The notes: generated by a model not told the origin, from the letters alone. A stretch of 64,000 bases of DNA from an uncultured Geobacteraceae bacterium (GCA_903939115.1 CAJAFV010000063.1:59596-123595), one strand, 5' to 3'; shown: positions 51,955-61,294, counted from the stretch's first letter. Numbers and translations are program-made.

Positions 51955-52109
51955 TGTAAACAATATTATCATGGCACCTCTATACGGATGTAAGCTTTGT
52001 TTACATTTTTTTACATACTCAAAAAAAAGTGTTTACATTTATTACAGCAAGAGATAGAATCAAGCCCATCAACATTTGTTTTTCATATTTAGTGTATAAA
52101 ATGTTTACA
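51955..52109 (+). promoter_or_regulatory. Four phased TGTTTACA sites upstream of the OFA transporter gene
   Basis: TGTAAACA (51955) and TGTTTACA at 51998, 52030 and 52102 are spaced by 43, 32 and 72 bases, close to 4, 3 and 7 helical turns. The 254-bp spacer is AT-rich and contains no gene. The sites look like an operator array for the transporter gene at 52181. I saw no convincing sigma-54 promoter (GG-N10-GC) here. Confidence 0.6.
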
Positions 52110-52180
52110 CACAGCCGATTGTTTTTTGAGACTACGTATTTTTACCATGATGTAAAATACCTATTAACAAGGAGAGAGCC

Positions 52181-53524
52181 ATGACAGAGACAGTGAAAAA
52201 CAGAGGGTGGACAATGACATTTGCCGGATTAGGAATCAATCTGGCGCTTGGTATTCTGTATGCTTGGAGTATGTTTAAATCCGCCATAGAGTCTTCCATT
52301 AAAGCTGGCGGCCCTGATGCATTCACGTGGGATCTCGCAAAAGTAAATGACCCCTATTCTGTATGCTGCCTTGTTTTCGCCTTTGCCATGATCCTTGCCG
52401 GCAAGTGCCAGGATAAGTTCGGCCCACGGGCGACAGCATGTACGGGTGGACTTCTCGTCGGCCTGGGACTTACCTGGATTTCACAGTCAACAAGCTATAC
52501 AGCGTGGGTACTCGGCTTTGGTGTGTTGGTGGGAGCAGGAATGGGATTTGGCTATTCAGCATCAACCCCCCCCGGCCTCAAGTGGTTCCCTGCTTCAAAA
52601 ACGGGGGTTATCGCCGGCTTGATCGTTGCCGGGTTCGGAGTGGCACCGGTTTACATTGCACCGCTTTCAGGTTATCTGATTAAATCAATGGGCATCAGTC
52701 AGGCTATGCTGGTATACGCAATTACGTTTGTAGTTGTTGTCTGCGGTTTGTCGATGTTCCTGGAAAATCCTCCGGCGGGGTACGTTCCTGTAGAGACAGG
52801 CAACGTTACAATCAAGAAAAAAGCTGCTCATAATGATGTCCACTGGAAAGATGCCATAAAAACCGCTGATTTCTGGAAATTATGGGCAATCTATTTTGTA
52901 GGAGCTGGAGCAGGCTTGATGATTATTTCCAGCGTTGCCGGCCTGGCAAAGAAAAGTATGGGAGAATATGCCTTCCTCGCTGTTGCAATTATGGCGATAG
53001 GTAATGCTGGCGGCAGGGTTATCGCCGGTATCCTCTCAGATAAAATCGGACGATATCAGACAATTATGGCGGTACATCTGTTCCAGGCAGTACTGATGCT
53101 TTTTTGTATCCCCCTTCTTGGGTCGCAGCATACCAACGCGGTAACAATTGTGCTCCTCGCCACGCTGATCGGGTTTAACTACGGCGCCAACCTGGCTCTG
53201 TTCCCCGCTATTGCAAAGGACCTCTGGGGCATTAAATCCTATGGCGTCAACTATGGCATTCTGTTTACCGCCTGGGGTGTTGGCGGGTTCGTGCTCAGCA
53301 AGGTTTCACAGATGCTTAAAATAACCACGGGGAGCATGACTTCCTCATTCGTAATCGCAGCGATACTCCTCTGCTCAAGCGGAGTGCTTACTATGACGCT
53401 GGGCTCCAAAGAAGTAAAAGTAAAAGAGGAAGAGCTGGAAGGAGCATTTTTCCATCCCGGCCTCGGCTTAACTATGGCTGACGGTGGCGAAAAAATTAAT
53501 CCCGAGGAAGAGAGAAAGTCCTGA
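52181..53524 (+). CDS. OFA-family MFS transporter (oxalate/formate antiporter-like)
   Basis: The 447-residue protein has 12 predicted helices and the OFA signatures: WTMTFAGLGINLALGILYAWSMF, GKCQDKFGPR in the first cytoplasmic loop, GFGYSASTPPGLKWFP and ISDKIGR-like ILSDKIGRYQ in the second half. OFA members exchange or import small organic acids such as oxalate, formate, pyruvate or lactate. GGAGAG lies upstream of the ATG. The nearby Cache sensors suggest that its substrate is the inducing signal. Confidence 0.88.
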   Translation: MTETVKNRGWTMTFAGLGINLALGILYAWSMFKSAIESSIKAGGPDAFTWDLAKVNDPYSVCCLVFAFAMILAGKCQDKFGPRATACTGGLLVGLGLTWISQSTSYTAWVLGFGVLVGAGMGFGYSASTPPGLKWFPASKTGVIAGLIVAGFGVAPVYIAPLSGYLIKSMGISQAMLVYAITFVVVVCGLSMFLENPPAGYVPVETGNVTIKKKAAHNDVHWKDAIKTADFWKLWAIYFVGAGAGLMIISSVAGLAKKSMGEYAFLAVAIMAIGNAGGRVIAGILSDKIGRYQTIMAVHLFQAVLMLFCIPLLGSQHTNAVTIVLLATLIGFNYGANLALFPAIAKDLWGIKSYGVNYGILFTAWGVGGFVLSKVSQMLKITTGSMTSSFVIAAILLCSSGVLTMTLGSKEVKVKEEELEGAFFHPGLGLTMADGGEKINPEEERKS

Positions 53525-53591
53525 TTGATAAATGTGTAGCCAACGATTATTGACTCCAATGACATTACATCGAAGCAGAGTGAGTGGGAAT

Positions 53592-54359
53592 ATGTTCCGA
53601 GATGATTACAACATGATGCCGGATAACGATGACATGAAGTGCATATGGATGACTTCCGGAATAATATCCTATAAACTCTGCTCCCTTGATTTCAACTGTG
53701 AAGATTGTGCGTTTGATAGTGTGATGCATAATGTTGCAGTTACGGATATGCAGCAAAAAGTGATGAATAGGCCACTGACACCAGATGCATCGTCAGTTGG
53801 CCTATCGTCAAACCGCTTGGACGGCTCCCTTTTTTACCACAAAAACCACTGCTGGATAAAAGTGGTAAATCCCTCTGAAGTCGTAATTGGTATAAATGGA
53901 ATTTTGGCAAAACTCATGTGTGGCATAAGAACTGTTGTACTTCCAAAAATAGGTGACCCGGTCATAAAAAACCAGGTATTCGCCCATATAATGCTGGATA
54001 AACAGATCGTCCCACTGATAATGCCGGTTAATGGCGAAGTAATTGCTATAAATGCTACTCTTGAGAAACAGCCTGAACTGCTTCGGACAGAATTTCGTGA
54101 CAAGGGGTGGCTCGTCACGATTAAAGCCGACAATCTGGAAAAAGAGCTGAAGACTCTCTCTTTCGGAAGCAAGGCCATGGCATGGTACCGGGCTAAAGAG
54201 ATGAGCATAAACGAAACAATATATGCAGCCTACAATGAAAACAGGGAACATCTCGGAGCAACTATGTACGATGGCGGTGAACTTGTACTGAATGCTTCCG
54301 AAATACTCACATCAGAACAGTACAGCAAGGTTCTGGACGAATTAATACCGTCCAGTTAA
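53592..54359 (+). CDS. GcvH-like protein with Cys-rich N-terminal domain
   Basis: Residues 15-50 form a small Cys-rich module (CIWMTSGIISYKLC, then FNCEDCAFD). The rest (about 80-220) resembles glycine-cleavage H protein: FYHKNHCWIKVV, VVLPKIGDPV, then LDKQIVPLIMPVNGEVIAIN and KGWLVTIKAD. The Lys in LDKQ is at the right distance from PVNGEV to be the lipoyl Lys. No glycine-cleavage genes are nearby. It follows the transporter gene, so it may be a carrier or signalling protein of this module. The frame opens at 53532; the chosen start is uncertain. Confidence 0.7.
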   Translation: MFRDDYNMMPDNDDMKCIWMTSGIISYKLCSLDFNCEDCAFDSVMHNVAVTDMQQKVMNRPLTPDASSVGLSSNRLDGSLFYHKNHCWIKVVNPSEVVIGINGILAKLMCGIRTVVLPKIGDPVIKNQVFAHIMLDKQIVPLIMPVNGEVIAINATLEKQPELLRTEFRDKGWLVTIKADNLEKELKTLSFGSKAMAWYRAKEMSINETIYAAYNENREHLGATMYDGGELVLNASEILTSEQYSKVLDELIPSS

Positions 54360-54394
54360 GGCGTTCGATAACCGGGTTGAGCGCCCCTTACAGT

Positions 54395-54925
54395 TCACAA
54401 CAATCCTCTCAGCAATTCCTGGCATCTGCTACACATTTCCTCAGATTTCTGATCAACTTCCTCTACGTACGTGGATGATCTCATAACGCAACTCTGATTA
54501 TTGCAGTGAATGAGCCCGAAATTGTGCCCCAATTCATGTATCGCCTCTTTAACAAGACGTTTTTTGAGAAGCCCCCGATCTTCTGACAGCCCGTAGAATA
54601 TATTGTTCAGGCGATGCAGCGCGATCACCGATCCAATCCCCCGCAACTGTGCTTCACCGAAAACAAATGTCAGGATTGGAATAAACAGATCGACATTTAC
54701 CACACCCACTACCTTCACTGCATCGGCGGGCGGCCGGGAAATGATCTGCAGCAGTATCTGGGAAGAGTTGTACTGATGCCGTGCCTGGTCAAAGGTTTTT
54801 TCAAGATTTATATCAAGATTCGCTACTTTTGTATGATAGCCAAACACGCTATACACACTTTTTTCCAGGTCATCAATCCATAGGGAATGATCGGTTTTTA
54901 TTGGTTGAATATAAATATATGGCAT
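54395..54925 (-). CDS. amzA: Archaemetzincin (zinc metalloprotease)
   Basis: The 176-residue protein has the extended zinc motif HELGHNFGLIHC (about residues 130-141), followed by CVMRSS and a CSRC pair that binds a second zinc, the diagnostic pattern of archaemetzincins. The active-site Glu is present. It is cytoplasmic, with no signal sequence. Its start overlaps the stop of the response regulator gene (TTG at 54931 is the alternative start). Substrate unknown; an aminopeptidase-like or regulatory role is possible. Confidence 0.9.
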   Translation of the reverse strand: MPYIYIQPIKTDHSLWIDDLEKSVYSVFGYHTKVANLDINLEKTFDQARHQYNSSQILLQIISRPPADAVKVVGVVNVDLFIPILTFVFGEAQLRGIGSVIALHRLNNIFYGLSEDRGLLKKRLVKEAIHELGHNFGLIHCNNQSCVMRSSTYVEEVDQKSEEMCSRCQELLRGLL

Positions 54926-54927
54926 AA

Positions 54928-56298
54928 TCAACGCGGCAGATCATTTCTGCTTTTTTTCAGTTGATATTTTTCAATTTTATTATACATGGTCAGCCTGCTT
55001 ACCTTAAGTATTCCCGCAGCCTGGGCAATATTGCCGTTAGTCAACTCCAGAACCTTCTGTATATGAATTTTTTCCACTTCATCCAGCGATGGCAGCGTTT
55101 CTTCGGAACCCATTTCAACAACAGGAAAAAAGAAAGACAAATCATCCAGTTCAACAAGATTTCCCTTGGCTACGACCATGGCCCGTTCTATTACATTGCG
55201 CAATTCCCTGATATTCCCCGGCCAGTTATATTCCACTAGCATATCAAGTGTATCCTGAGAGATATCAAGAACGTTTTTGTTCATGGACTGTGAATATTTC
55301 TTTATGAAGAACCGTGCAAGCGCAGGAATATCGAGTTTGCGTTCTCTCAGAGGAGGAATTGAAATAGTCACAACGTTCAGCCGGTAATAGAGGTCTTCAC
55401 GGAAACTGCCCTCTTGAACCGCACGCTCAAGATCGTGAGTAGTCGAGCATATTATGCGAAAATCCACATCTATTTTCTTGTCGCCCCCAAGTCGGCTAAA
55501 CTGCCTGGTATCAAGAACTCTTAGGATATCCGCCTGCATTTTTTCGCTGATCTGTCCTATTTCATCAAGAAATATCGTCCCCTTGTCTGCCATCTCAAGC
55601 CTTCCCTGACGCCGGTACAATGCACCGGGAAAAGCCCCTTTCTCGTGGCCGAACAATTCGCTCTCCAGCAGCCCATCCGAGTAAGCCCCGCAATTTATAG
55701 TAATAATCGGAAAATATTTCCTGTTGCTCTGGCTATGGATCGCCCGGGCGATGAGCTCCTTCCCGGAACCGTTTTCACCCTTGATGATCACGGTAGAATC
55801 TGTCTGGGATACTTCCAGCACCTTCTCTAAAACTTTTTTTATCTCCGTGCTCTCTCCGATTATTTCATCGGAATAAGATATGTCATCAATATGCTGCCGC
55901 AGTTGACTGTTTTCGTACATAAGCCTCCGCTGTTCTACGGCATTGCGGATCAGATGGCTCATGTCATCGGGATCTACAGGCTTGACAATATAATCAAAAG
56001 CCCCCTCTTTGAGCGCCTGTATACTTGTTTCCACAGAGGCAAAAGCGGTGATCATAATGGTAATAATATTTTTATCGATTTTTTTGATTCTTCTCTGAAG
56101 CTCCAGACCATCAATTCCGGGCATCTTGATATCAAGCATGACAATATCCCACGGCTCCTGCTGAAGCTTGAGAAGAGCGGCATTCGCATCTTCTGCCGAG
56201 CTTACGTTATACCCATCCAGCTCAAACCACTGACTAAGAGCATCGCGGATTGAGGCTTCATCATCTACTATTAATATTTTAATGTCCGATGGTTTCAT
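54928..56298 (-). CDS. NtrC-type sigma-54-dependent response regulator with GAFPGA
   Basis: Order: receiver (Asp in VMLDIKMPGIDG, Lys in VKPVDP), AAA+ domain (Walker A KGENGSGKELIARAIH, Walker B GTIFLDEIGQ, second region of homology REDLYYRLNV) and a Fis-type HTH (GNIAQAAGILKVSRLTMYNKI). The sigma-54-contacting loop reads GAFPGA instead of GAFTGA; ACC to CCC is enough to make the change. ATG 56298 with GGCGG upstream is preferred over the longer frame to 56340. It follows the Cache kinase by 13 bases, which is its probable partner. Confidence 0.88.
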   Translation of the reverse strand: MKPSDIKILIVDDEASIRDALSQWFELDGYNVSSAEDANAALLKLQQEPWDIVMLDIKMPGIDGLELQRRIKKIDKNIITIMITAFASVETSIQALKEGAFDYIVKPVDPDDMSHLIRNAVEQRRLMYENSQLRQHIDDISYSDEIIGESTEIKKVLEKVLEVSQTDSTVIIKGENGSGKELIARAIHSQSNRKYFPIITINCGAYSDGLLESELFGHEKGAFPGALYRRQGRLEMADKGTIFLDEIGQISEKMQADILRVLDTRQFSRLGGDKKIDVDFRIICSTTHDLERAVQEGSFREDLYYRLNVVTISIPPLRERKLDIPALARFFIKKYSQSMNKNVLDISQDTLDMLVEYNWPGNIRELRNVIERAMVVAKGNLVELDDLSFFFPVVEMGSEETLPSLDEVEKIHIQKVLELTNGNIAQAAGILKVSRLTMYNKIEKYQLKKSRNDLPR

Positions 56299-56311
56299 GT
56301 TTTGTAACCGC

Positions 56312-57760
56312 CTATTTATTTGTGTTTTCTTTATACTCACGGGCTAGAGTAATTGTAAATGTAGTACCGACGTTAAGGTGTGATTCGACCTGGATGGTGC
56401 CTGAATGCTGCTGCACAATACCATAAACGGCGGAAAGACCAAGTCCGAGGCTGCTGTTAGTGTCTTTTGTCGAGAAGAAAGGATCAAAAATGAATGGGAG
56501 GTCATTCTCGGCAATGCCATGGCCATGATCGATAACTTTAATCTCAATACTGTCACTACTGGAGTAATCTGTTCGCACCACAATCTGACTCCCCTGGGAT
56601 GAGGACTCCATGGCATTTACAATTAGCGAGATAAGAATCTGTTGAATCGTTCCGGGATCGCAACAAATGTCATCATCTCCCGAGTCAAGCTCGGCAATCA
56701 ATTCCAACTCTTTCATCTTTGCACTGTGGTCGATGATCTTGGTACTTAATGTAATAATCTCATTGAGGTGAACATGGCGCACATTAGCCTGGGTTTGCTT
56801 GGCAAAGAGCAGTAAATTTTTGACGATTTCACCGCAGCGTTTTGCCTCACTTGCCACGACGGACAGATTGTTAACTACCGTGTTAATAGTTGCTTCCGTA
56901 AGATCCTCTTTCAACAGGTATCTGCTTGACAGTTTTGCATAGGACAATATGCCTGACAGGGGATTGTTGATTTCATGGGCCACCATGGCAGACAACTTGC
57001 CGAGAGAGGCCATTTTCTCTGATAATGCCAGTGAAGATTTCATAGTTTCGAGCTCAACTGTTGCCTCTCTCTCCTTTTTGTGAGTCGTATAACTGACCGT
57101 AATTATACAGACCAGAATCAGAAAATTGAATATGCAGATGGCTATTGCAGCCACCATTCCGTTCTGAATCAATGTAGAGATTTCGTTTTCAATATCCGCA
57201 ACATAAATGCCGGTACCGACGACCCATTTCCAGGGCACAAACTCCCTGACATATGATATTTTAGGTGTAATGTTTGAGGAGTTGTCGTTTTCCTGCCACT
57301 TGTAATTTATAAATCCGGCCCCTGATTCTGTTACGACAGTTACAATTTCCTGAAAGACCTTCTTGCCGTCGAGGTCAGTGTAGTTGCTCACATCCTTGCC
57401 ATTCAGGTCACTGCGGTACGGATGGACAATCATCCGGGGTGTCAGGTCGTTGATCCAGAAGTAATCCTTAAACTCCTGACCGTAATGCATGTTTTTTATC
57501 TGCTCAATAGCAAGTTTTTGTGCTTGTTCGCGGGTAATTTTGCCTTCCTGTTCGTCATTATGGTACTTTGCAAGAACACTCCAGGCCGTTGTAGTCAGCG
57601 CCTTGATCATCTCCTTTTTTCTTTCCATGCTGTTATTTCGTATCGTCGGAATAAAAACATACATAAAGACCGACGTAAAAAGAACAATCGTCAGTAACGT
57701 CGGCACTACAACGCGCAGAGTAAACGTCTGCCAGGGAAATGATTTATGTGGAGTTATCAT
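56312..57760 (-). CDS. Membrane Cache-domain histidine kinase
   Basis: The 482-residue kinase has two membrane helices (about residues 15-35 and 205-230) around a periplasmic sCache_2 domain (DYFWIND, MIVHPYRSDLNGKDVSNYTD, VPWKWVVGTGIYV). The cytoplasmic part has the DHp site MVAHEINNPLSGILSYA and an HATPase domain (LIVNAMESS, DHGHGIAE, LGLGLSAV). sCache domains bind small carboxylates in several proteins, which fits the OFA transporter. It is followed directly by the sigma-54 regulator. Confidence 0.9.
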   Translation of the reverse strand: MITPHKSFPWQTFTLRVVVPTLLTIVLFTSVFMYVFIPTIRNNSMERKKEMIKALTTTAWSVLAKYHNDEQEGKITREQAQKLAIEQIKNMHYGQEFKDYFWINDLTPRMIVHPYRSDLNGKDVSNYTDLDGKKVFQEIVTVVTESGAGFINYKWQENDNSSNITPKISYVREFVPWKWVVGTGIYVADIENEISTLIQNGMVAAIAICIFNFLILVCIITVSYTTHKKEREATVELETMKSSLALSEKMASLGKLSAMVAHEINNPLSGILSYAKLSSRYLLKEDLTEATINTVVNNLSVVASEAKRCGEIVKNLLLFAKQTQANVRHVHLNEIITLSTKIIDHSAKMKELELIAELDSGDDDICCDPGTIQQILISLIVNAMESSSQGSQIVVRTDYSSSDSIEIKVIDHGHGIAENDLPFIFDPFFSTKDTNSSLGLGLSAVYGIVQQHSGTIQVESHLNVGTTFTITLAREYKENTNK

Positions 57761-57795
57761 GTATATGCGCCTTTTCCGGGTTCGAACGGTTCGAG

Positions 57796-60423
57796 TTAAA
57801 CGTCACCGGGCTGGCCGGTAAAATCATAACTGAGTCGAGTCTGATAGTTTTTTGTCTGGGTGAAGATTTCTTTAAGAAGATGCTGTTCAATTGATGTGAG
57901 CTTTTTGGGGAAAACAATGTTGTCAGGCTGTTTATTCCCTTTAGAAACAGCATCTGCCTGAATTTTAAGCCGCATCTGCATGAGAAAACCGTACGCCTGG
58001 ACCATTTCCTGGTGGTTCAGCTCTGTAAGGATATTAAGATCTCGAAGTGCATCAAGTCTTTTTATCGTATTCGCGTTTTTAATTTCATGCTTGAGTGAAT
58101 ATATTCGTGCAAAATCAACAATCGGCACCATTGCCTTCTTGATATCCAGCCCCCCCCGGTTGTCACCTGAGGTCTCAACAATAAATTTGCCGAAAAGGCC
58201 GATCGGCGGCACCATATTAAGAATATCCCTGGCAAGGATTTGAAGAAACCTGAAGTTTTCACTTACAACTCTGTTGAGATGATCTTTCAATCCGTCCACC
58301 AATGATCCATCTCCAAAAGCGTGGCGGAAATCGAAGAAAATTTTCGTCCGCAGCAAATCTTCTCCGGTTGCAGAATATATCCATGTGCCGAAATACTTTT
58401 TCCAGACAGATACCGGCTGGCATAATTCAACATTCATCGCCATGTTATTCCCTTTACAGAAAACATAGCCGGCATCATTCAGCCAGGTGCAGACCAGAGT
58501 CCCCATAGCCAGGAAGTATTCTCTTACCGTATCTTCCCTTTCTGGTGAGACGTCTTCATAAACGATCGCATTATCCTGATCTGTGTGAAGAGTCTGCTCC
58601 TCGCGTCCCTCGCTGCCAAAAACCATAAAAGCAAAAGCGGCAGGCGGGTTCCCCAGCTTCTGTATGGCAAACTCGATAAATTTCTGCCGTATGGCATCGT
58701 TTATTGCTGTTGTCTGGCTATTGATACTCTGTGGCTTTGCGCCACTCTCAATAAGGGTCGAAATGAGGTACGGCTGAATTGCATTCAATCTGATAATCTC
58801 ATCAGGCGTTGAGGCATTTAGTATTTCCCGCAACAAAGCTGAAGGGGAGTAATGCTGCATTGCCTGGAGATCCGTATTATCGATGCCTCCTGCCGCTTGA
58901 ATATTTTCAAGATGCTGGTTGAAAAACATAACCGTTGACTGCAGTTCGGAAAGCATCTTTCTGCTCGCCTCTTCTCTGACAAATACGTCCGAAATATCCT
59001 CCATGATGCCATCAAAAAATTGAACATGATCTTCATCATTGCGTATGCTGACTCCCCATATTGAAGCAGAAAAAAGCGAACCGTCTTTTCTTCTTATTTT
59101 AGCGACTTCACGCCTAAGCTCGCCCTCTCCTGTTTTCCCGGCCAGACGTTTGTACTCTGTCTTATCGAAGAACAAGCTGGAAACCGGCGCCGCAAGAAGG
59201 CTTTCCCTTGAATCATACCCGAGCAGCCCCACCAGCGCAGGATTGGCTTCCACGAATCTGTTGTCGGCACCCGTGGTCATCCTGAAAAACCCCACGTTCA
59301 GGTTATTGGCCATTGTCCTGAATTTTTCTTCGCTCGCACTCAACTCGTCTTCAACTTTTTTTCTATGTGTTATGTCGGACACAACTGCCATGAATCCGCT
59401 CTTTCCTCCCAAAGATATCGGGGTGGCAGACAGGGTCACATCGTATCTTGTTCCTGTTTTAGCATCCAGGTGGGCTTCAAATCGTTCCGGCACCGGTCGC
59501 CCTGCCAACAGATCCCGCAGGTAATCATCCTCCGGAGAGGTCTCGAGCCAGGTGAATATTTCCTCCGTTTTCACGCCTGACAGCTCACTTTTTGAGTATC
59601 CGAGCATATCCGAAATTGTCTGGTTCACATACATCAGCGACCCCTCCAGCACCATAAACATTCCTTCGGCTGCAGAGTCGACAAGTGTCCGATATTTCTC
59701 TTCAGACTCACGCAGGGCATTTTCTGCAAGCTGCTGCTTTTTAAATGCCCTGTAACTCTGATTGTTGATATAGAAGAGGAGTATCGAGATCAGCAGAATA
59801 ATAAACAGAGATATCTGGATGAGGCTGCTGGTAAGTGCCGCTATCTCTTTTTTAACATCGTCAAGATAAATTCCGGTACCGATTATCCATCCCCAGGGAG
59901 CAAACCCCTTCACATAAGAAACTTTCGGAAGTATACGCTTTTCTTCATCCTTCCATTGCCACGTGTATTCAACGTAGCCATCACCTTTGCTTTCAACAAG
60001 CTTCACCATCTCGACAAATACGTGCTTGCCTTCCACATCGGAGAAGGTGGAGAGATCTTTCCCGTTCAGGTCAGAGCGATAGGGATGAAAAACCATGCGG
60101 GGATGCATATCGTTTATCCAGAAATAATCTTTCATCTCGCGGCCATAATGCAGATTGCGTATCTGGTCAATCGCCTGTCGCTGCGCCTCCTCTCTGGAAA
60201 TCAGCCCTTTTTGCGCATCATGATCAAGTTTTGCGAAAATATTCCATGCGGAAGTAGTGAGTTCGCGTATCATCTCCCGTTTTCTGTCGATGTTGTTTTT
60301 CTCAATTACCGGGATAATAATCAAAAAAATTGCCGTCAGAAAAAGTACAATCGTGATTACGGTGGGAAACACGAAACGGGCGAGAAAAGACATATTTCTC
60401 TTTGACTTTTCATCAATATTCAT
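57796..60423 (-). CDS. Cache-PAS-PAS sensor with GlnD/DUF294-type nucleotidyltransferase output
   Basis: The N-terminal 220 residues are a paralogue of the neighbouring kinase: membrane helix, sCache_2 (DYFWIND, MVFHPYRSDLNGKDLSTFSD, APWGWIIGTGIYL), second helix. Two PAS domains follow (about 245-370 and 375-495). Instead of a kinase, the C-terminal 350 residues carry a DUF294 nucleotidyltransferase core (FGSEGREEQTLHTDQDNA, with the GS and D-x-D motifs) and its substrate-binding domain (LLRTKIFFDFRHAFGDGSLV). ATG 60423 fits AAGG upstream. It probably senses the same signal as the kinase but acts by nucleotidyl transfer to a partner protein. It lies 35 bases before the kinase gene. Confidence 0.87.
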   Translation of the reverse strand: MNIDEKSKRNMSFLARFVFPTVITIVLFLTAIFLIIIPVIEKNNIDRKREMIRELTTSAWNIFAKLDHDAQKGLISREEAQRQAIDQIRNLHYGREMKDYFWINDMHPRMVFHPYRSDLNGKDLSTFSDVEGKHVFVEMVKLVESKGDGYVEYTWQWKDEEKRILPKVSYVKGFAPWGWIIGTGIYLDDVKKEIAALTSSLIQISLFIILLISILLFYINNQSYRAFKKQQLAENALRESEEKYRTLVDSAAEGMFMVLEGSLMYVNQTISDMLGYSKSELSGVKTEEIFTWLETSPEDDYLRDLLAGRPVPERFEAHLDAKTGTRYDVTLSATPISLGGKSGFMAVVSDITHRKKVEDELSASEEKFRTMANNLNVGFFRMTTGADNRFVEANPALVGLLGYDSRESLLAAPVSSLFFDKTEYKRLAGKTGEGELRREVAKIRRKDGSLFSASIWGVSIRNDEDHVQFFDGIMEDISDVFVREEASRKMLSELQSTVMFFNQHLENIQAAGGIDNTDLQAMQHYSPSALLREILNASTPDEIIRLNAIQPYLISTLIESGAKPQSINSQTTAINDAIRQKFIEFAIQKLGNPPAAFAFMVFGSEGREEQTLHTDQDNAIVYEDVSPEREDTVREYFLAMGTLVCTWLNDAGYVFCKGNNMAMNVELCQPVSVWKKYFGTWIYSATGEDLLRTKIFFDFRHAFGDGSLVDGLKDHLNRVVSENFRFLQILARDILNMVPPIGLFGKFIVETSGDNRGGLDIKKAMVPIVDFARIYSLKHEIKNANTIKRLDALRDLNILTELNHQEMVQAYGFLMQMRLKIQADAVSKGNKQPDNIVFPKKLTSIEQHLLKEIFTQTKNYQTRLSYDFTGQPGDV

Positions 60424-60646
60424 AATAGTTACGCCTTTTACCGTAAAGGAAAAATCTTGTTGAGAATTCCGGCAATTAATACCCGGCAACTTCCCAACAC
60501 GTACTGCTCTGATTGAACGTCTGTTATACAGGATATTAAACAGATTTGCCATCTTGTAACAAATTGCAACAGACAGTTTCATAGAGTGGTGTTAAGATCT
60601 TTCACTATTTCATCAAGCGGTATAACTATTTTTCAGGTGTGTTGAC

Positions 60647-61294
60647 ATGCGAAGCGCAGTTTTGTTTTTTATAGTTTATTTCATTGCACATACGGCGAAT
60701 GTTCTCGGGGCTGAACTTCCGGTCAATCGCTTCAGTACAGAGGGACTATCCGGTTGGGAGCCTAAGATTTTCAAAGGTACGACCGTATATCGCCTTATAA
60801 AAGAAGAGGGACGAACTGTTGTTAAGGCTGTCAGCCATGGTTCGGCATCCGGGCTGGTGCAGAAAATCAGCTTTCACCCTTCGAAGTATCGCTACATGCG
60901 CTGGAGTTGGAAAGTCGCCGGCACAATCAAGGGGGGAGATGAAAAGGTAAAGAGCGGTGACGACTATGCCGCCCGTCTGTATGTTGTCTTTCCGGGCAGA
61001 TTTTTTTGGCAGATGAAAGCGATCAACTATATTTGGGCGAACAAACTGGCGAAAGGGGAATCGACTCAAAATGCATATGCCTCGAGCGCTAAGATGATTG
61101 CTGTGGAGTCAGGCAATAGTAAAGCCGGGCAATGGTTAACAGAGGAGCGGGATCTGCTTGCCGACTACCGCATTCTGTTCGGGGCCGACCCTCCGGAAGC
61201 TAAAGCAATTGCCATCATGACCGACAGTGATGATACCGGTGGTACCGCAGAAGCGTGGTATGGCGACATTATCATTTCAACTGAGAGTAACTAG
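60647..61294 (+). CDS. Secreted DUF3047 protein
   Basis: The 215-residue protein has a signal peptide (to about NVLGAE) and the DUF3047 features: LSGWEPKIFKGTTVYRL, YRYMRWSWKV, DDYAARLYVVF, NYIWANKLAKG and IAIMTDSDDTGGTAEAWYGDI. It is probably a periplasmic beta-sandwich protein; function unknown. It is separated from the TIGR04283-type glycosyltransferase gene by only 6 bases. Confidence 0.85.
   Translation: MRSAVLFFIVYFIAHTANVLGAELPVNRFSTEGLSGWEPKIFKGTTVYRLIKEEGRTVVKAVSHGSASGLVQKISFHPSKYRYMRWSWKVAGTIKGGDEKVKSGDDYAARLYVVFPGRFFWQMKAINYIWANKLAKGESTQNAYASSAKMIAVESGNSKAGQWLTEERDLLADYRILFGADPPEAKAIAIMTDSDDTGGTAEAWYGDIIISTESN

Noticed and set aside
51961..52180. Sigma-54 (-24/-12) promoter before the OFA transporter
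   Set aside because: A TGGCAC occurs at about 51972, but there is no GC doublet at the required distance.
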